From contig CADAOZ010000002.1 in the NCBI GenBank assembly GCA_902789735.1, positions 62,001-126,000 of the forward strand: a stretch of DNA of 64,000 bases, given 5' to 3'. Source of the DNA: an uncultured Lachnospiraceae bacterium (GTDB lineage: Bacteria; Bacillota; Clostridia; Lachnospirales; Lachnospiraceae). Numbering within the stretch: position 1 is the stretch's first letter; every line of letters starts with the position of its first letter. The notes beneath the pieces are model-generated. The model was not told where the DNA came from. It made no database searches and saw nothing but the letters and a program-made list of their open reading frames with translations. Both the position numbers and the translations under genes were made by a program. This document shows, one piece after another, positions 44,800 through 53,317 of the stretch.

Positions 44800-45537
44800 T
44801 TATTTCCCCGCCTCCGCTCTGTCTTCCGCCCGGATCTCCTCCAGCAGACCGCTTTCCTCCGGGCTGAGCGGCCTGCTTTCCAGCAGGTCCGGTCTCTGCC
44901 GCAGGGTCAGCCGCAGGGATTCTTTCAGACGCCAGCGCCGTATCTTTTCATGATGGCCGGACAGAAGGACCGGCGGGACTGTCTGTCCCCGGAAATCCGA
45001 CGGCTGGGTATACTGGGGATATTCCAGCAGGCCGTTCTCGAAGGATTCCTCTTCCGCGCTGCCTGCTTTCAGATTGCCTTTGCGCAGGCGGATCACGGAA
45101 TCGGTGACCACCATGGCCGCAAGTTCCCCGCCGGTCAGGATATAATCCCCGATGGAGATCAGCTCATCCACATGGTCATAAATCCTGGCGTCCATCCCTT
45201 CATAGTGGCCGCAGATCAGGATCAGATGGTCCTGTCCGGCCAGTCTGTGGGCATCTGCCTGCTGATAGGGCCTGCCCACCGGTACCAGGGCGGCTGTATG
45301 GCAGCCCTCCGTCCGGACCGATTCCAGGGCATCAAGAACAGGCTGACACCTGAGGATCAGCCCTCTGCCTCCGCCGAAGGGAGAATCATCAATATGGCGG
45401 TAGCTGCCGCCCGCGAAGTCCCGGATATCGATGATTTCCACCTCCGCCAGGCCCAGGCCGGCCGCCCTTGTCACAGCATGTGTCCGGAGATAATCACCGA
45501 ACATCTCCGGACACATGGTCAGAATCGATATTTTCAT
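44800..45537 (-). CDS. trmD: tRNA (guanine(37)-N1)-methyltransferase
   Basis: SPOUT enzyme that methylates G37 of tRNAs. It has 245 residues. Motifs are FGGGRGLILR, LILICGHYEGMDARI and ISIGDYILTGGELAAM, the trefoil-knot SAM site. It lies 30 bp after malQ, away from the usual rpsP-rimM-trmD-rplS order. Confidence 0.94.
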   Translation of the reverse strand: MKISILTMCPEMFGDYLRTHAVTRAAGLGLAEVEIIDIRDFAGGSYRHIDDSPFGGGRGLILRCQPVLDALESVRTEGCHTAALVPVGRPYQQADAHRLAGQDHLILICGHYEGMDARIYDHVDELISIGDYILTGGELAAMVVTDSVIRLRKGNLKAGSAEEESFENGLLEYPQYTQPSDFRGQTVPPVLLSGHHEKIRRWRLKESLRLTLRQRPDLLESRPLSPEESGLLEEIRAEDRAEAGK

Positions 45538-45567
45538 ACCGTTTGCTGCTTTCTCCTGTGCAGCCGC

Positions 45568-47103
45568 TTACTTTTTGGCTGCTTCCTGCTCCTTCTCCTT
45601 CACAGGTTCCTTGGGCAGTCTGCCGTAAAGTTTTGCCAGTCCGTAAATGCTTCTGGCCAGATCCGAAGACAGATAGTTGGGAATCAGTCTCCACTGCCAG
45701 TTGGTCCCAAGGGTACCGGGCTCATTAATCCTGGCTTCTTTCCCCTTGACCAGATAGTCCTGCAGAGGAATGATGCAGAGGTCTGCCACGCTCCGGTAGG
45801 CTTCCCGGATGAAATCCCAGACAAAACGGCCGTAATCGGTATTCTCGGAATTGATGAACCTGCGGGCAAAATCGCGGTCGCGGTCATTCAGTTCCTCGAT
45901 CCACGCCCTTGTAGTCGTATTGTCATGGGTACCGGTATAAACGACACAGTTCTTAATATGGTTATAGGACAGATAATAGCTGGACTCCGTCCAGTCAAAG
46001 GCATACTGGAGGACTTTCATGCCGGGGAAGCCCGTGTCCTGCAGCAGCTTTTCGGAACTGGGGGTGATCTCGCCCAGGTCCTCGGCGATGATGTCCAGGT
46101 CGCCCAGTTCCTTCTTCAGGGCACGGAAGAAAGCCATACCGGGACCCTTCTGCATGGTGCCGTTTTCGGCAGTCTCATCCCCGTAAGGAATTTCATAATA
46201 GGAATCAAAGCCGATGAAGTGGTCGATCCGGATCACATCCATCATCTCATAGCTGCGGCGGATCCGGTTGATCCACCAGGAATAACCGGCCTTTTTCATC
46301 TTTTTCCAGTCATAGATGGGATTGCCCCAGAGCTGGCCTGTAGCGGAATGGGCATCCGGCGGGCAGCCGGCGACAACGGTCGGTACCAGATCCTTATCGA
46401 ACTTGAACGCTTCGGGATGTGCCCAGCTGTCAACGCTGTCGAGGGCTACATAGAAGGGAATATCGCCGATGATCTTTACCTTTTTTTCCGCCGCGTAGGC
46501 GCGGAGTTTCCGCAGCTGCCTGTCAAAGACGTACTGGACAAAGCAGAAGAACGCAACGGTCTCCGCGCTTTCTGTCCGGATGGTCTGCAGGGCGCCGGTT
46601 TCACGGTCACGGTCCGCTTCTTCCCAGTCGAACCAGGCTTTGCCTTCGTATTTTTCCTTAAAGGCCATGTACAGGGCGTAATCCTCCAGCCAGAAAGACT
46701 CCTTTTTCAGGAAGGCCTGATAGCTGTCTGCCTGCTCCATACCTCTCTCGCGGAAGCGGCCGAAAGCGGTCCGGAGCACCGCCAGACGGTTGTTATACAT
46801 GGCGCCGTAATCCACGCGCTCCTGGTCCTCCCCGAAATTTCTGTGGTTACACTCGTCCCATGTCAGCAGACCCTCTTCGATCAGATCCTCCAGGCAGATG
46901 AAATAGGGATTGCCCGCAAAGGCGGAAACACACTGGTAAGGGGAATCTCCGAAGCCGGTGGGTCCAAAAGGCAGGACCTGCCAGTAACTCTGGCCTGCTT
47001 CATGCAGAAAGTCTACAAACTCATAGGCTTCTTTGGAAAAACAGCCGATCCCGAACCTGGAAGGCAGGGAGGACACCGGGAATAAAATACCGCATTCTCT
47101 CAT
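45568..47103 (-). CDS. malQ: 4-alpha-glucanotransferase (amylomaltase)
   Basis: Transfers alpha-1,4-glucan segments between maltodextrins (GH77), cytoplasmic. It has 511 residues from MRECGILFPVSSLPSRFGIG. Active-site sequence includes VIRIDHFIGFDSYYEIP (nucleophile Asp) and IIAEDLGEITPS (acid Glu), followed by YTGTHDNTTT. GGAGAG lies 10 nt before the ATG. Driven by the strong promoter at 47182-47210. Confidence 0.95.
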   Translation of the reverse strand: MRECGILFPVSSLPSRFGIGCFSKEAYEFVDFLHEAGQSYWQVLPFGPTGFGDSPYQCVSAFAGNPYFICLEDLIEEGLLTWDECNHRNFGEDQERVDYGAMYNNRLAVLRTAFGRFRERGMEQADSYQAFLKKESFWLEDYALYMAFKEKYEGKAWFDWEEADRDRETGALQTIRTESAETVAFFCFVQYVFDRQLRKLRAYAAEKKVKIIGDIPFYVALDSVDSWAHPEAFKFDKDLVPTVVAGCPPDAHSATGQLWGNPIYDWKKMKKAGYSWWINRIRRSYEMMDVIRIDHFIGFDSYYEIPYGDETAENGTMQKGPGMAFFRALKKELGDLDIIAEDLGEITPSSEKLLQDTGFPGMKVLQYAFDWTESSYYLSYNHIKNCVVYTGTHDNTTTRAWIEELNDRDRDFARRFINSENTDYGRFVWDFIREAYRSVADLCIIPLQDYLVKGKEARINEPGTLGTNWQWRLIPNYLSSDLARSIYGLAKLYGRLPKEPVKEKEQEAAKK

Positions 47104-47181
47104 ATACAACCACTCTCTCCTATCTGTTCTCATATGATTTATCGGCGTCACTATACAAAATGTACAAACGCCAGTCTTAAA

Positions 47182-47210
47182 AGTATATGAAATATCATAC
47201 TATTTGTCAA
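47182..47210 (-). promoter_or_regulatory. Promoter of malQ-trmD
   Basis: Minus strand consensus TTGACA (47205-47210), 17-bp spacer, TATACT (47182-47187). The AT-rich element of three direct repeats begins 4 bp further upstream. Confidence 0.8.
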
Positions 47211-47213
47211 CAA

Positions 47214-47308
47214 GAGCGGACTGCCACCCCTGAGGTCGTTGACTGAGCGGACTGCCACCTCTGGGGTCGTTGACCCGGGAGCGGACTGCCACCTCTGGGG
47301 TCGTTGAC
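47214..47308. repeat. Three 30-bp direct repeats abutting the malQ promoter
   Basis: Copies at 47214-47243, 47245-47274 and 47279-47308, each starting GAGCGGACTGCCACC and ending GGTCGTTGAC, nearly identical (copies 2 and 3 identical, copy 1 with two changes). Periods of 31 and 34 bp, close to three helical turns. The sites lie immediately upstream of the malQ -35 box and just after the terminator of the lipoprotein gene. They could bind an activator. A slippage origin is also possible. Confidence 0.75.
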
Positions 47309-47311
47309 CAG

Positions 47312-47347
47312 AAAAAAAGTCCGCCGCCTCATCAGGGGCAGCGGACC
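47312..47347 (-). terminator. Terminator of the sugar-binding lipoprotein gene
   Basis: Stem GTCCGC/GCGGAC with an imperfect inner arm (47319-47346), followed on the minus strand by T7 (47312-47318). Confidence 0.8.
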
Positions 47348-47359
47348 AGTCTCTTATTC

Positions 47360-48535
47360 TTATTCTTCTTCGTCCGGGACGGTGACCGTATCCCCGTAGG
47401 GGATATAGATCAGATTGTCCAGGCCGTGTTCCGTATCCTTCTTATAGGATTCAGTTCCGGCAGTCAGCTCCAGTCCGTTATGGACATTGCCCGCCAGCAG
47501 GGCAATACAGGCGGCGATGGCGCCGGTATCCTGTTTTACCGTCCCCGTCATCAGGCCTTCTTCGATCAGGGCCAGGCTGCTGTCGATTCCGTCCACACCG
47601 AATACCGGGATCCGGACCTGACTGTCAGCCGTATTGTAACCCTTCTCCTGCAGGGCCCGGATGCAGCCTTCCGCCATATTGTCGTTGTTGCAGATGATCA
47701 GCTCGATCATCTTGCCGTCGGCTTCCGTATACAGCTGCAGATTTGTACGCATATATTCTTCCGCGGCCTTTGCCGACCAGGTGCCGTTCAGATCCAGCTG
47801 ATAGCGGTCACTGTTATCCGGATCAAAATAGACCAGTTCCTGGCGCTCTTCCTCCGCCAGGACCTGATTGGCGTCCTCTACCGCAGAGGCCGTACGCAGG
47901 ACCGCGTCCTGGTTCTCGGCCTCGCCCTTGAACATGGCGTAGGTAATGACATCATCGTCATTCAGGTCCACTTCATCATAGTGGTCCGCCACATAACGGC
48001 CGATCATCTGCCCCTGCAGATGTCCCGCTTCCGCAGGATCTGAAATGACCAGGGCCACGTTTTCATAGCCCCCGAGGACAATGCCCTCTCCGCCGCCCGA
48101 CTCTACGGCCCGGTTGAAAAAGATGACCGGTATTTCCGCCTGCGCGGCCAGATCACAGACTCTGGAAGAGGAAGCGGAAGCCCCCTTGTCCACCAGATTG
48201 ACGATCAGCAGGTTGCATCCGCCGTCAATGGCCTCCCGGATCTGTTCCAGCTGGGTCTCCTGATCATTGCCGGCGTCATAGTTTTCATAGGCGATGCCGG
48301 CTTCTTCCAGCGCTGTATTCACCGAATCCTGCAGCCTGCTGATAAAAGCGTCCTGTCCGTAATAATAAAATACGCCTGCCTTCACCTCCACGGGTTCCGG
48401 TTTTTCTTCCACAGCCGCCGCCCGTGTCTGTCCGGCCGCCGTCTCTTCCGGAGCAGCCTGGCCGCCGCAGCCTGCCATGGCTGCCGTCATCACTGCCGCT
48501 GTCAGCAGTATTGAGATCCATTTCTTCGCAAACAT
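47360..48535 (-). CDS. Sugar-binding lipoprotein, galactose/ribose-type (orphan)
   Basis: Periplasmic-binding-protein-like receptor, lipid-anchored. It has 391 residues: signal peptide ending in lipobox AAMAGC (Cys at about residue 22), an acidic linker, then a type I fold with FYYYGQDAFISRLQDSVN, LIVNLVDKGASASSSR, ICNNDNMAEGCIRAL and FGVDGIDSSLALI, like galactose-binding MglB. No permease or ATPase gene is next to it, so it is an orphan component or sensor. Confidence 0.85.
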   Translation of the reverse strand: MFAKKWISILLTAAVMTAAMAGCGGQAAPEETAAGQTRAAAVEEKPEPVEVKAGVFYYYGQDAFISRLQDSVNTALEEAGIAYENYDAGNDQETQLEQIREAIDGGCNLLIVNLVDKGASASSSRVCDLAAQAEIPVIFFNRAVESGGGEGIVLGGYENVALVISDPAEAGHLQGQMIGRYVADHYDEVDLNDDDVITYAMFKGEAENQDAVLRTASAVEDANQVLAEEERQELVYFDPDNSDRYQLDLNGTWSAKAAEEYMRTNLQLYTEADGKMIELIICNNDNMAEGCIRALQEKGYNTADSQVRIPVFGVDGIDSSLALIEEGLMTGTVKQDTGAIAACIALLAGNVHNGLELTAGTESYKKDTEHGLDNLIYIPYGDTVTVPDEEE

Positions 48536-48549
48536 ATATCTTTCATTGA

Positions 48550-48578
48550 TCAGCCTCCCGAAAGGGGGCCGATCTTCC
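48550..48578 (-). promoter_or_regulatory. Leader hairpin of the lipoprotein gene
   Basis: An imperfect palindrome, GATCNGCC/GGCCGATC type (48555-48581), lies just before the start, with GGGAGG in one arm. It could affect initiation. The nearest box to the ATG is GAAAG. Confidence 0.35.
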
Positions 48579-48621
48579 TTTCTCCCGGATCATGTCCGGG
48601 CACTGCTTCCCGACAGCTGCC

Positions 48622-49926
48622 TTATAAGTTCTGTCTGATCCTGACCAGTTCCGTCATGATCTGATCCATCTGCCTGCGGGCAGCGGCCAGCCGGTCGATC
48701 ATGTCCGCCGCCTCACGTCCGGCCTGCCGGCCGGCTTCGATCTCCCGGTCTGCTGTTTCCAGCCGGTCCTCCAGGCTGCCGATCTGTTCCTGCAGATCCT
48801 TCCTGACCTCTTCCGCCTCTTCGATCATCCGGCTGTTCTCTTCCAGATCCGCCAGCATCTTTTTCTTTTCCTCCTGCAGGGTCTGGATCCTGGAGTTCAG
48901 CTCACCGGCAATCCGTCCGGCCTGCTCTTCTCCCTGCCGCAGGGCCTCCTTTGTCTGATCCAGTTCTGCCTGCTGCTCATTGATCAGCTCCTGGGCGGCG
49001 TCCAGTTCACCGGTCATCCGTTCCCGGAAATCCTCCAGCTCCTGCCGGTCTTTTTCTCTTTCCCGGGCAAACTCCGCCCGCATGTTTTCCTTTTCCGCCT
49101 GGACCAGCTTCTGCCGGGAAGCCTGTTCCTCCTCCAGCTGCCGGGTGAGCCCGCTGCGGGTCTCTTCCAGTTCCTTTGTCAGGCTGTCCCTGGTCTCCGC
49201 CAGTTCCTTCGTCAGACGCTCTCTGGTCTCTGCCAGCTGTTCTTCCCCGTTCTGCCTTTCCCCGGCCAGCTCCGCCTGGTGGGCTGCCTGCAGATCCGCC
49301 AGCTGTTTCTCATATTCCCGGCGGATCGAAGCCAGCTGCTGCCGCAGGGCCTCTGTCTCCTGCTTTCTGCCATCCTTCTCCGCCTGCAGCTGAGAGGACA
49401 TCTGTCTGCGGACTGCCTCCAGCCTGTCCTGATCCGCCTTTCTGGCAGCGGCCAGCTTGTCGTCCGCCTCTTTCAGGGCATTGTCCAGGGTCCGCCGGTC
49501 TTTTTTACGGGTCTCCTCCAGCTCCCTGGCGGCGGCCTGCCTTTCCTGGTCCAGGATCCTCTTGTAGGCCTCTTTGGTCTCCTCCAGGTTTTTGGCCGCG
49601 GCATCACTGGACGCTTTCAGCTGGGCGTTCAGCTGTCCTCTGACGGCCTCCATCTCCCTGCGGTCCTCTTCCCGGATCCGGGCCAGCTCCTGCTCCAGGG
49701 CCGCTGACCGCTCCTGCTCCTGGAAATAATCATCCGCCAGATTCAGCTGCAGCATAATGGCCCGCATGTCCTCGGGCAGCTTCCAGTAGCTGGAATCATC
49801 ATGAAAGCTCTTGCGCTTACCGTTCAGATATTCCGCCAGCCTGGAAGAATACTCTTCACTGACATCCCCGCTGAGGGTGATCGTCTTGCCGCCGATTGAA
49901 ATCTTTACGTCTTTTGCTTCTGCCAT
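48622..49926 (-). CDS. ZapA-domain protein with a long coiled coil (paralogue 2)
   Basis: 434 residues. The first ~75 residues form a ZapA-like domain (KISIGGKTITLSGDVSEEYS, LNGKRKSFHDDSSYWKLPED, MRAIMLQLNLADDYFQEQE). The remainder is a continuous charged coiled coil rich in E, R, Q and L with REEDR and KELAETRDSL-type repeats, and the end LAAARRQMDQIMTELVRIRQ. ZapA proteins bundle FtsZ filaments; the long tail could link the division ring to another site (inference). It lies 18 bp after its shorter paralogue. Confidence 0.75.
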   Translation of the reverse strand: MAEAKDVKISIGGKTITLSGDVSEEYSSRLAEYLNGKRKSFHDDSSYWKLPEDMRAIMLQLNLADDYFQEQERSAALEQELARIREEDRREMEAVRGQLNAQLKASSDAAAKNLEETKEAYKRILDQERQAAARELEETRKKDRRTLDNALKEADDKLAAARKADQDRLEAVRRQMSSQLQAEKDGRKQETEALRQQLASIRREYEKQLADLQAAHQAELAGERQNGEEQLAETRERLTKELAETRDSLTKELEETRSGLTRQLEEEQASRQKLVQAEKENMRAEFAREREKDRQELEDFRERMTGELDAAQELINEQQAELDQTKEALRQGEEQAGRIAGELNSRIQTLQEEKKKMLADLEENSRMIEEAEEVRKDLQEQIGSLEDRLETADREIEAGRQAGREAADMIDRLAAARRQMDQIMTELVRIRQNL

Positions 49927-49944
49927 GCTCTGTTCCCCCTCGGT

Positions 49945-50607
49945 CTACAGTTTCTTTCTGATCTCCTGCAGCCGGCCCAGGATCGCGTTGAATTCCTGCC
50001 CGCTCTTCTGCAGGGCGTCAATTTCTCTGGATGCCTGCAGCGCCGTCTCTTTTCTGGATGTCAGTTCCTGTCTGAGCGCTGCCAGTTCCCGTTTCTCCTG
50101 CTGCCCGGCCTCTCTGGTCTTTTGCAGCTCCGCCTCCCTGTCCTTCAGGGATTTCTCCGTCTCCGCCAGTCTGACCTGCAGATCCCGGATCATCGTATCC
50201 TGATTCCGGGCACGTTCCTCCAGTGACTGCAGCTTTTCTTTTTCCACGGCGCAGGCCTGATCGATCTTCTCCTGAATGCCTGTCTCCAGGCTGTGGATCT
50301 TCTTGCGGTCCTCCGCCCTGGCTTCCTGCAGCATGCGGTTATAGGTATCCTTAGCCGTATCCAGCTGCCTCTCCAGTTCGGAGGCGTGCTCCTGCTCCTT
50401 AAAATAGTCATCCGCCAGATTCAGCTGCAGCATGATATTGCGCATATCCTCCGGCAGCTTCCAATAGCTGGTATCATCATCGAAGCTCTTGCGCTTTCCG
50501 TTCAGATAGTCGGCGACCTGCCGCATATATTCTTCGCTCTCATGGCCGCTCAGGGTGATCGTCCGGCCCCCTATGGTAATCTTTGTGTCTGTTTTATATT
50601 CTGCCAT
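49945..50607 (-). CDS. ZapA-domain protein with coiled coil (paralogue 1)
   Basis: 220 residues from MAEYKTDTKITIGGRTITLS. The N-terminal ~70 residues (LNGKRKSFDDDTSYWKLPED, MRNIMLQLNLADDYFKEQE) are nearly identical to the downstream paralogue, followed by a shorter coiled coil ending LQEIRKKL. AGGAG sits before the ATG at 50607; longer frames lie in the leader. The pair shares one transcript. Confidence 0.75.
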   Translation of the reverse strand: MAEYKTDTKITIGGRTITLSGHESEEYMRQVADYLNGKRKSFDDDTSYWKLPEDMRNIMLQLNLADDYFKEQEHASELERQLDTAKDTYNRMLQEARAEDRKKIHSLETGIQEKIDQACAVEKEKLQSLEERARNQDTMIRDLQVRLAETEKSLKDREAELQKTREAGQQEKRELAALRQELTSRKETALQASREIDALQKSGQEFNAILGRLQEIRKKL

Positions 50608-50675
50608 CCGCTCCTCCATCATTTCGGTATTCACGGCGGATCCTGCCGGCATCCGGCGGGAATCCACCATGTTTT

Positions 50676-50704
50676 ATGATAAAGCAAGACCGCTTTAAAA
50701 GCAA
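50676..50704 (-). promoter_or_regulatory. Promoter of the ZapA-domain gene pair
   Basis: Minus strand TTGCTT (50699-50704), 17-bp spacer, TATCAT (50676-50681). About 70 bp ahead of the first ATG. Confidence 0.55.
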
Positions 50705-50802
50705 ACAGGACATGCGGACCGGTCTTGTTAACGCGTCCGGCGCTCCCGCTGCCTGCGGCCGCGTTTGTACTGCGTTTATGCATCCGCCGGGATATACAGG
50801 GC

Positions 50803-50863
50803 AAAAAAATCCCCTGCAGACAGAAGCGGTCCGCAAAACGGATTTCCCCTTCTGTCTGCAGGG
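50803..50863 (-). terminator. Terminator of lon
   Basis: A perfect 15-bp stem (50812-50826 with 50849-50863) with an inner TCCG/CGGA stem, followed on the minus strand by T7 (50803-50809). Confidence 0.9.
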
Positions 50864-50888
50864 AAATAAAGGGAGGTTTTTATGCAGT

Positions 50889-53198
50889 TCAGCCGGCCTG
50901 TTTCGCGTCCTGTGCCGCCGGTCCTTCCATGATCCCAAGCTGCGTCAGGACCTCCTCCGCTCTTTCGACCGGAATGATTTCCAGGCTGTCACGGACTTCC
51001 GCAGCGACATCCCGCAGGTCTTCCACGTTCTCCGCCGGAATGAATACCCTGTGGACGCCGGCCCTCTGGGCTGCCATCAGTTTCTCAGGCAGGCCGCCGA
51101 TCGGCTTCACGTCTCCCTGCAGGGAGATTTCACCGGTCATGGCCACATCCGGCCTGACGGGAATGCCTGTGATCAGGGAGGACAGGGCCGTCGTCATGGT
51201 GATACCGGCGGAAGGCCCGTCCTTGGGGGTCGCCCCGTCCGGCACATGGATATGCAGGTCGTTCTCACTGAGCCGGTCTGCCGCTTCCGGGAACAGGGAC
51301 CTGACCAGGCTGACCGCAATCTGGGCGGACTCCTTCATGACATCGCCCAGCTGGCCGGTCACCGTGATCTTGCCGCTGCCTTTGGTCAGCAGGGTCTCTA
51401 TATAGAGGATCTCACCGCCTGCGGCCGTCCAGGCAAGACCTGTCACAACACCCGTCCGGGCTTTTTCCTTGACTCTGCCGTGATGGATCGGCCGGGCATC
51501 CATATAAACCCGCAGGTTATCCTGCGTGACCGTGATCTTATCGGCACTGCCGCGGACCAGTTCCACCGCAGCGCTGCGGCATAGGGTATCCATGCGCTTT
51601 TTCAGGCCGCGGACGCCGCTTTCTCTGGTATATTCGGAAATGATCGTTTCCAGGACACTGTCATCCATCTCCAGGTTCTCCTCCCGGATGCCTACAGCCC
51701 GCATGGCCTTGGGCAGCAGATGCTTTTTGGCGATCTGTATCTTGTCAAGCGGGGTATAGCCCTGGAACTGGATGACCTCCATCCTGTTCAGCAGGGGCTC
51801 AGGGATGGTATCCACCGAGTTGGCCGTGCAGATGAAGAACACATTGGAAAGGTCATAGGGAACGTTCATGTAATGGTCTGTAAAGGTACTGTTCTGCTCG
51901 GGATCCAGAACCTCCAGCAGGGCGCTGGCCGGATCTCCGTTATAGGAAACACCCAGCTTATCCACTTCATCCAGGACCATGACCGGATTGGAAGCGCCGC
52001 TCTTCTGGATACTGTCCATGATCCTGCCGGGCATGGCGCCGATATAGGTCCGCCTGTGGCCCCGGATATCCGCCTCATCCCGGACGCCGCCCAGGCTGAC
52101 CCGGACATATTTACGCTGCAGGGCCCGGGCTATGCTCTGGCCGATGCTGGTCTTGCCGGTACCGGGCGCTCCCACAAAAAGCAGGATGGAACCGGACTGC
52201 TGGCGGCGCAGGTTCATGACCGCAATCTGCTGAATGATCCGCTTACGGACCTTCTCCAGTCCGAAATGGTCCTCTTCCAGGATCCGCTCCGCTTCCCCAA
52301 GATCAATATTCTGCGGTTTTTCCTTCTTCCAGGAAAGACCGGTCAGGAAATCCAGATAGTCATAGAGCATACCTGACTCCGTCCCGTTACTGCCCTCCTG
52401 ACGGAGCCGGTTCAGGACCTTGTCCGCTTCCTTACGGGCTGTTTCGTTCATGCCCGATTCTTCCACTTTAATCTCCAGGCGGCGCAGGTCCGTGACATTT
52501 TCCGGATGCATTTCGTCCAGCTGCTTCTGCAGATACTCGATCTGCTTGCGGATGGCCGACTCCTTATACATCTTCTGATAGCTCTCTTCCTGGGCTGCCT
52601 TCGCGTCATTTTTGATGGTGGTCATCTCCAGATTCTCATAGAGCATCTGTTCCATCATGTCATTGCGGCGGGACAGGGAATCCTCCGCCAGCAGGGCATA
52701 GCGTTCCTCATTGGTATTCATCAGCCAGGGAGACATGGCCGCCGCAATCTCGCCCATGTTGGTCCACTGGGCAATATAGCCCCGGATGGCCGGGCCCCAC
52801 TGATAGTTGTCCGAAAAGCGGATGACAGCGCTCTTCATCTGCTTCAGGCGTTCCCCTGCCGCCTCCCGGTCCAGATCATCCAGATCCGGTCTTCTGGAGA
52901 TGGACAGGTCGATACTGTGGTCATTGTAGACCACTACGTCATCCAGGTTGACCCTGTTCCGGGTCCGGACACGGATATATCCTTCCGTGCTGATCTCCGC
53001 GATCTGGCCCGCCAGGCCGATCGGATAAAAGCTGTCGCCGGTCAGCTCCTCCCTGGCCTGCTTCTCCTTCATCACGATCAGAAAGATCCTGTCGTCCCTG
53101 CCGGGCGCCTTGCCGGTCATTTCGGTATAATAATCGGTCTTAAAATATATATCGGCATCCGGTACCGCCACGGTGTTGTAAATAGGTAATGCTGCCAT
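50889..53198 (-). CDS. lon: ATP-dependent protease Lon
   Basis: AAA+ serine protease for damaged and regulatory proteins. It has 769 residues: N-terminal substrate domain, a long helical region, AAA+ module with Walker A GAPGTGKTS and Walker B VMVLDEVDKLG, and C-terminal protease with DGPSAGITM (catalytic serine, about residue 670) and the lysine downstream in RAGVHRVFIP-type sequence. The ATG at 53198 follows GGGAGG by 5 nt; the GTG upstream is less good. A CIRCE element 40 bp upstream points to HrcA heat-shock control. Confidence 0.96.
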   Translation of the reverse strand: MAALPIYNTVAVPDADIYFKTDYYTEMTGKAPGRDDRIFLIVMKEKQAREELTGDSFYPIGLAGQIAEISTEGYIRVRTRNRVNLDDVVVYNDHSIDLSISRRPDLDDLDREAAGERLKQMKSAVIRFSDNYQWGPAIRGYIAQWTNMGEIAAAMSPWLMNTNEERYALLAEDSLSRRNDMMEQMLYENLEMTTIKNDAKAAQEESYQKMYKESAIRKQIEYLQKQLDEMHPENVTDLRRLEIKVEESGMNETARKEADKVLNRLRQEGSNGTESGMLYDYLDFLTGLSWKKEKPQNIDLGEAERILEEDHFGLEKVRKRIIQQIAVMNLRRQQSGSILLFVGAPGTGKTSIGQSIARALQRKYVRVSLGGVRDEADIRGHRRTYIGAMPGRIMDSIQKSGASNPVMVLDEVDKLGVSYNGDPASALLEVLDPEQNSTFTDHYMNVPYDLSNVFFICTANSVDTIPEPLLNRMEVIQFQGYTPLDKIQIAKKHLLPKAMRAVGIREENLEMDDSVLETIISEYTRESGVRGLKKRMDTLCRSAAVELVRGSADKITVTQDNLRVYMDARPIHHGRVKEKARTGVVTGLAWTAAGGEILYIETLLTKGSGKITVTGQLGDVMKESAQIAVSLVRSLFPEAADRLSENDLHIHVPDGATPKDGPSAGITMTTALSSLITGIPVRPDVAMTGEISLQGDVKPIGGLPEKLMAAQRAGVHRVFIPAENVEDLRDVAAEVRDSLEIIPVERAEEVLTQLGIMEGPAAQDAKQAG

Positions 53199-53236
53199 AA
53201 GCACCTCCCGTCTCAGATGGATTGTTTACAATGTTA

Positions 53237-53263
53237 TCAGCACTCTTTAATGTTGAGTGCTAA
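53237..53263. promoter_or_regulatory. CIRCE element (HrcA operator) upstream of lon
   Basis: TCAGCACTC, 9-bp spacer, GAGTGCTAA (53237-53263), differing from the CIRCE consensus TTAGCACTC-N9-GAGTGCTAA at one base. A minus-strand promoter TTTACC (53270-53275), 17 bp, CATTAA (53247-53252) would overlap it, a typical position for HrcA repression of a heat-shock gene. The promoter itself is weak. Confidence 0.85.
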
Positions 53264-53272
53264 AACTCTGGT

Positions 53273-53298
53273 AAAAAATGGGGCTCCCCACAGGAGCC
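53273..53298 (-). terminator. Intrinsic terminator downstream of the face-to-face promoter
   Basis: Stem GGCTCC/GGAGCC (53282-53298, loop of 5), followed on the minus strand by T6 (53273-53278). No open frame precedes it on that strand, so it may end a very short transcript of about 60 nt that starts near 53336. Confidence 0.5.
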
Positions 53299-53317
53299 AT
53301 CCTTTGCTATAATAACC

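Noticed and set aside
44776-47085. Plus-strand open frame of 769 codons opposite malQ and trmD
   Set aside because: Antisense to genes with unmistakable active-site motifs.
47214-47308. CRISPR array
   Set aside because: Only three direct repeats separated by 1-4 bp, so no spacers.
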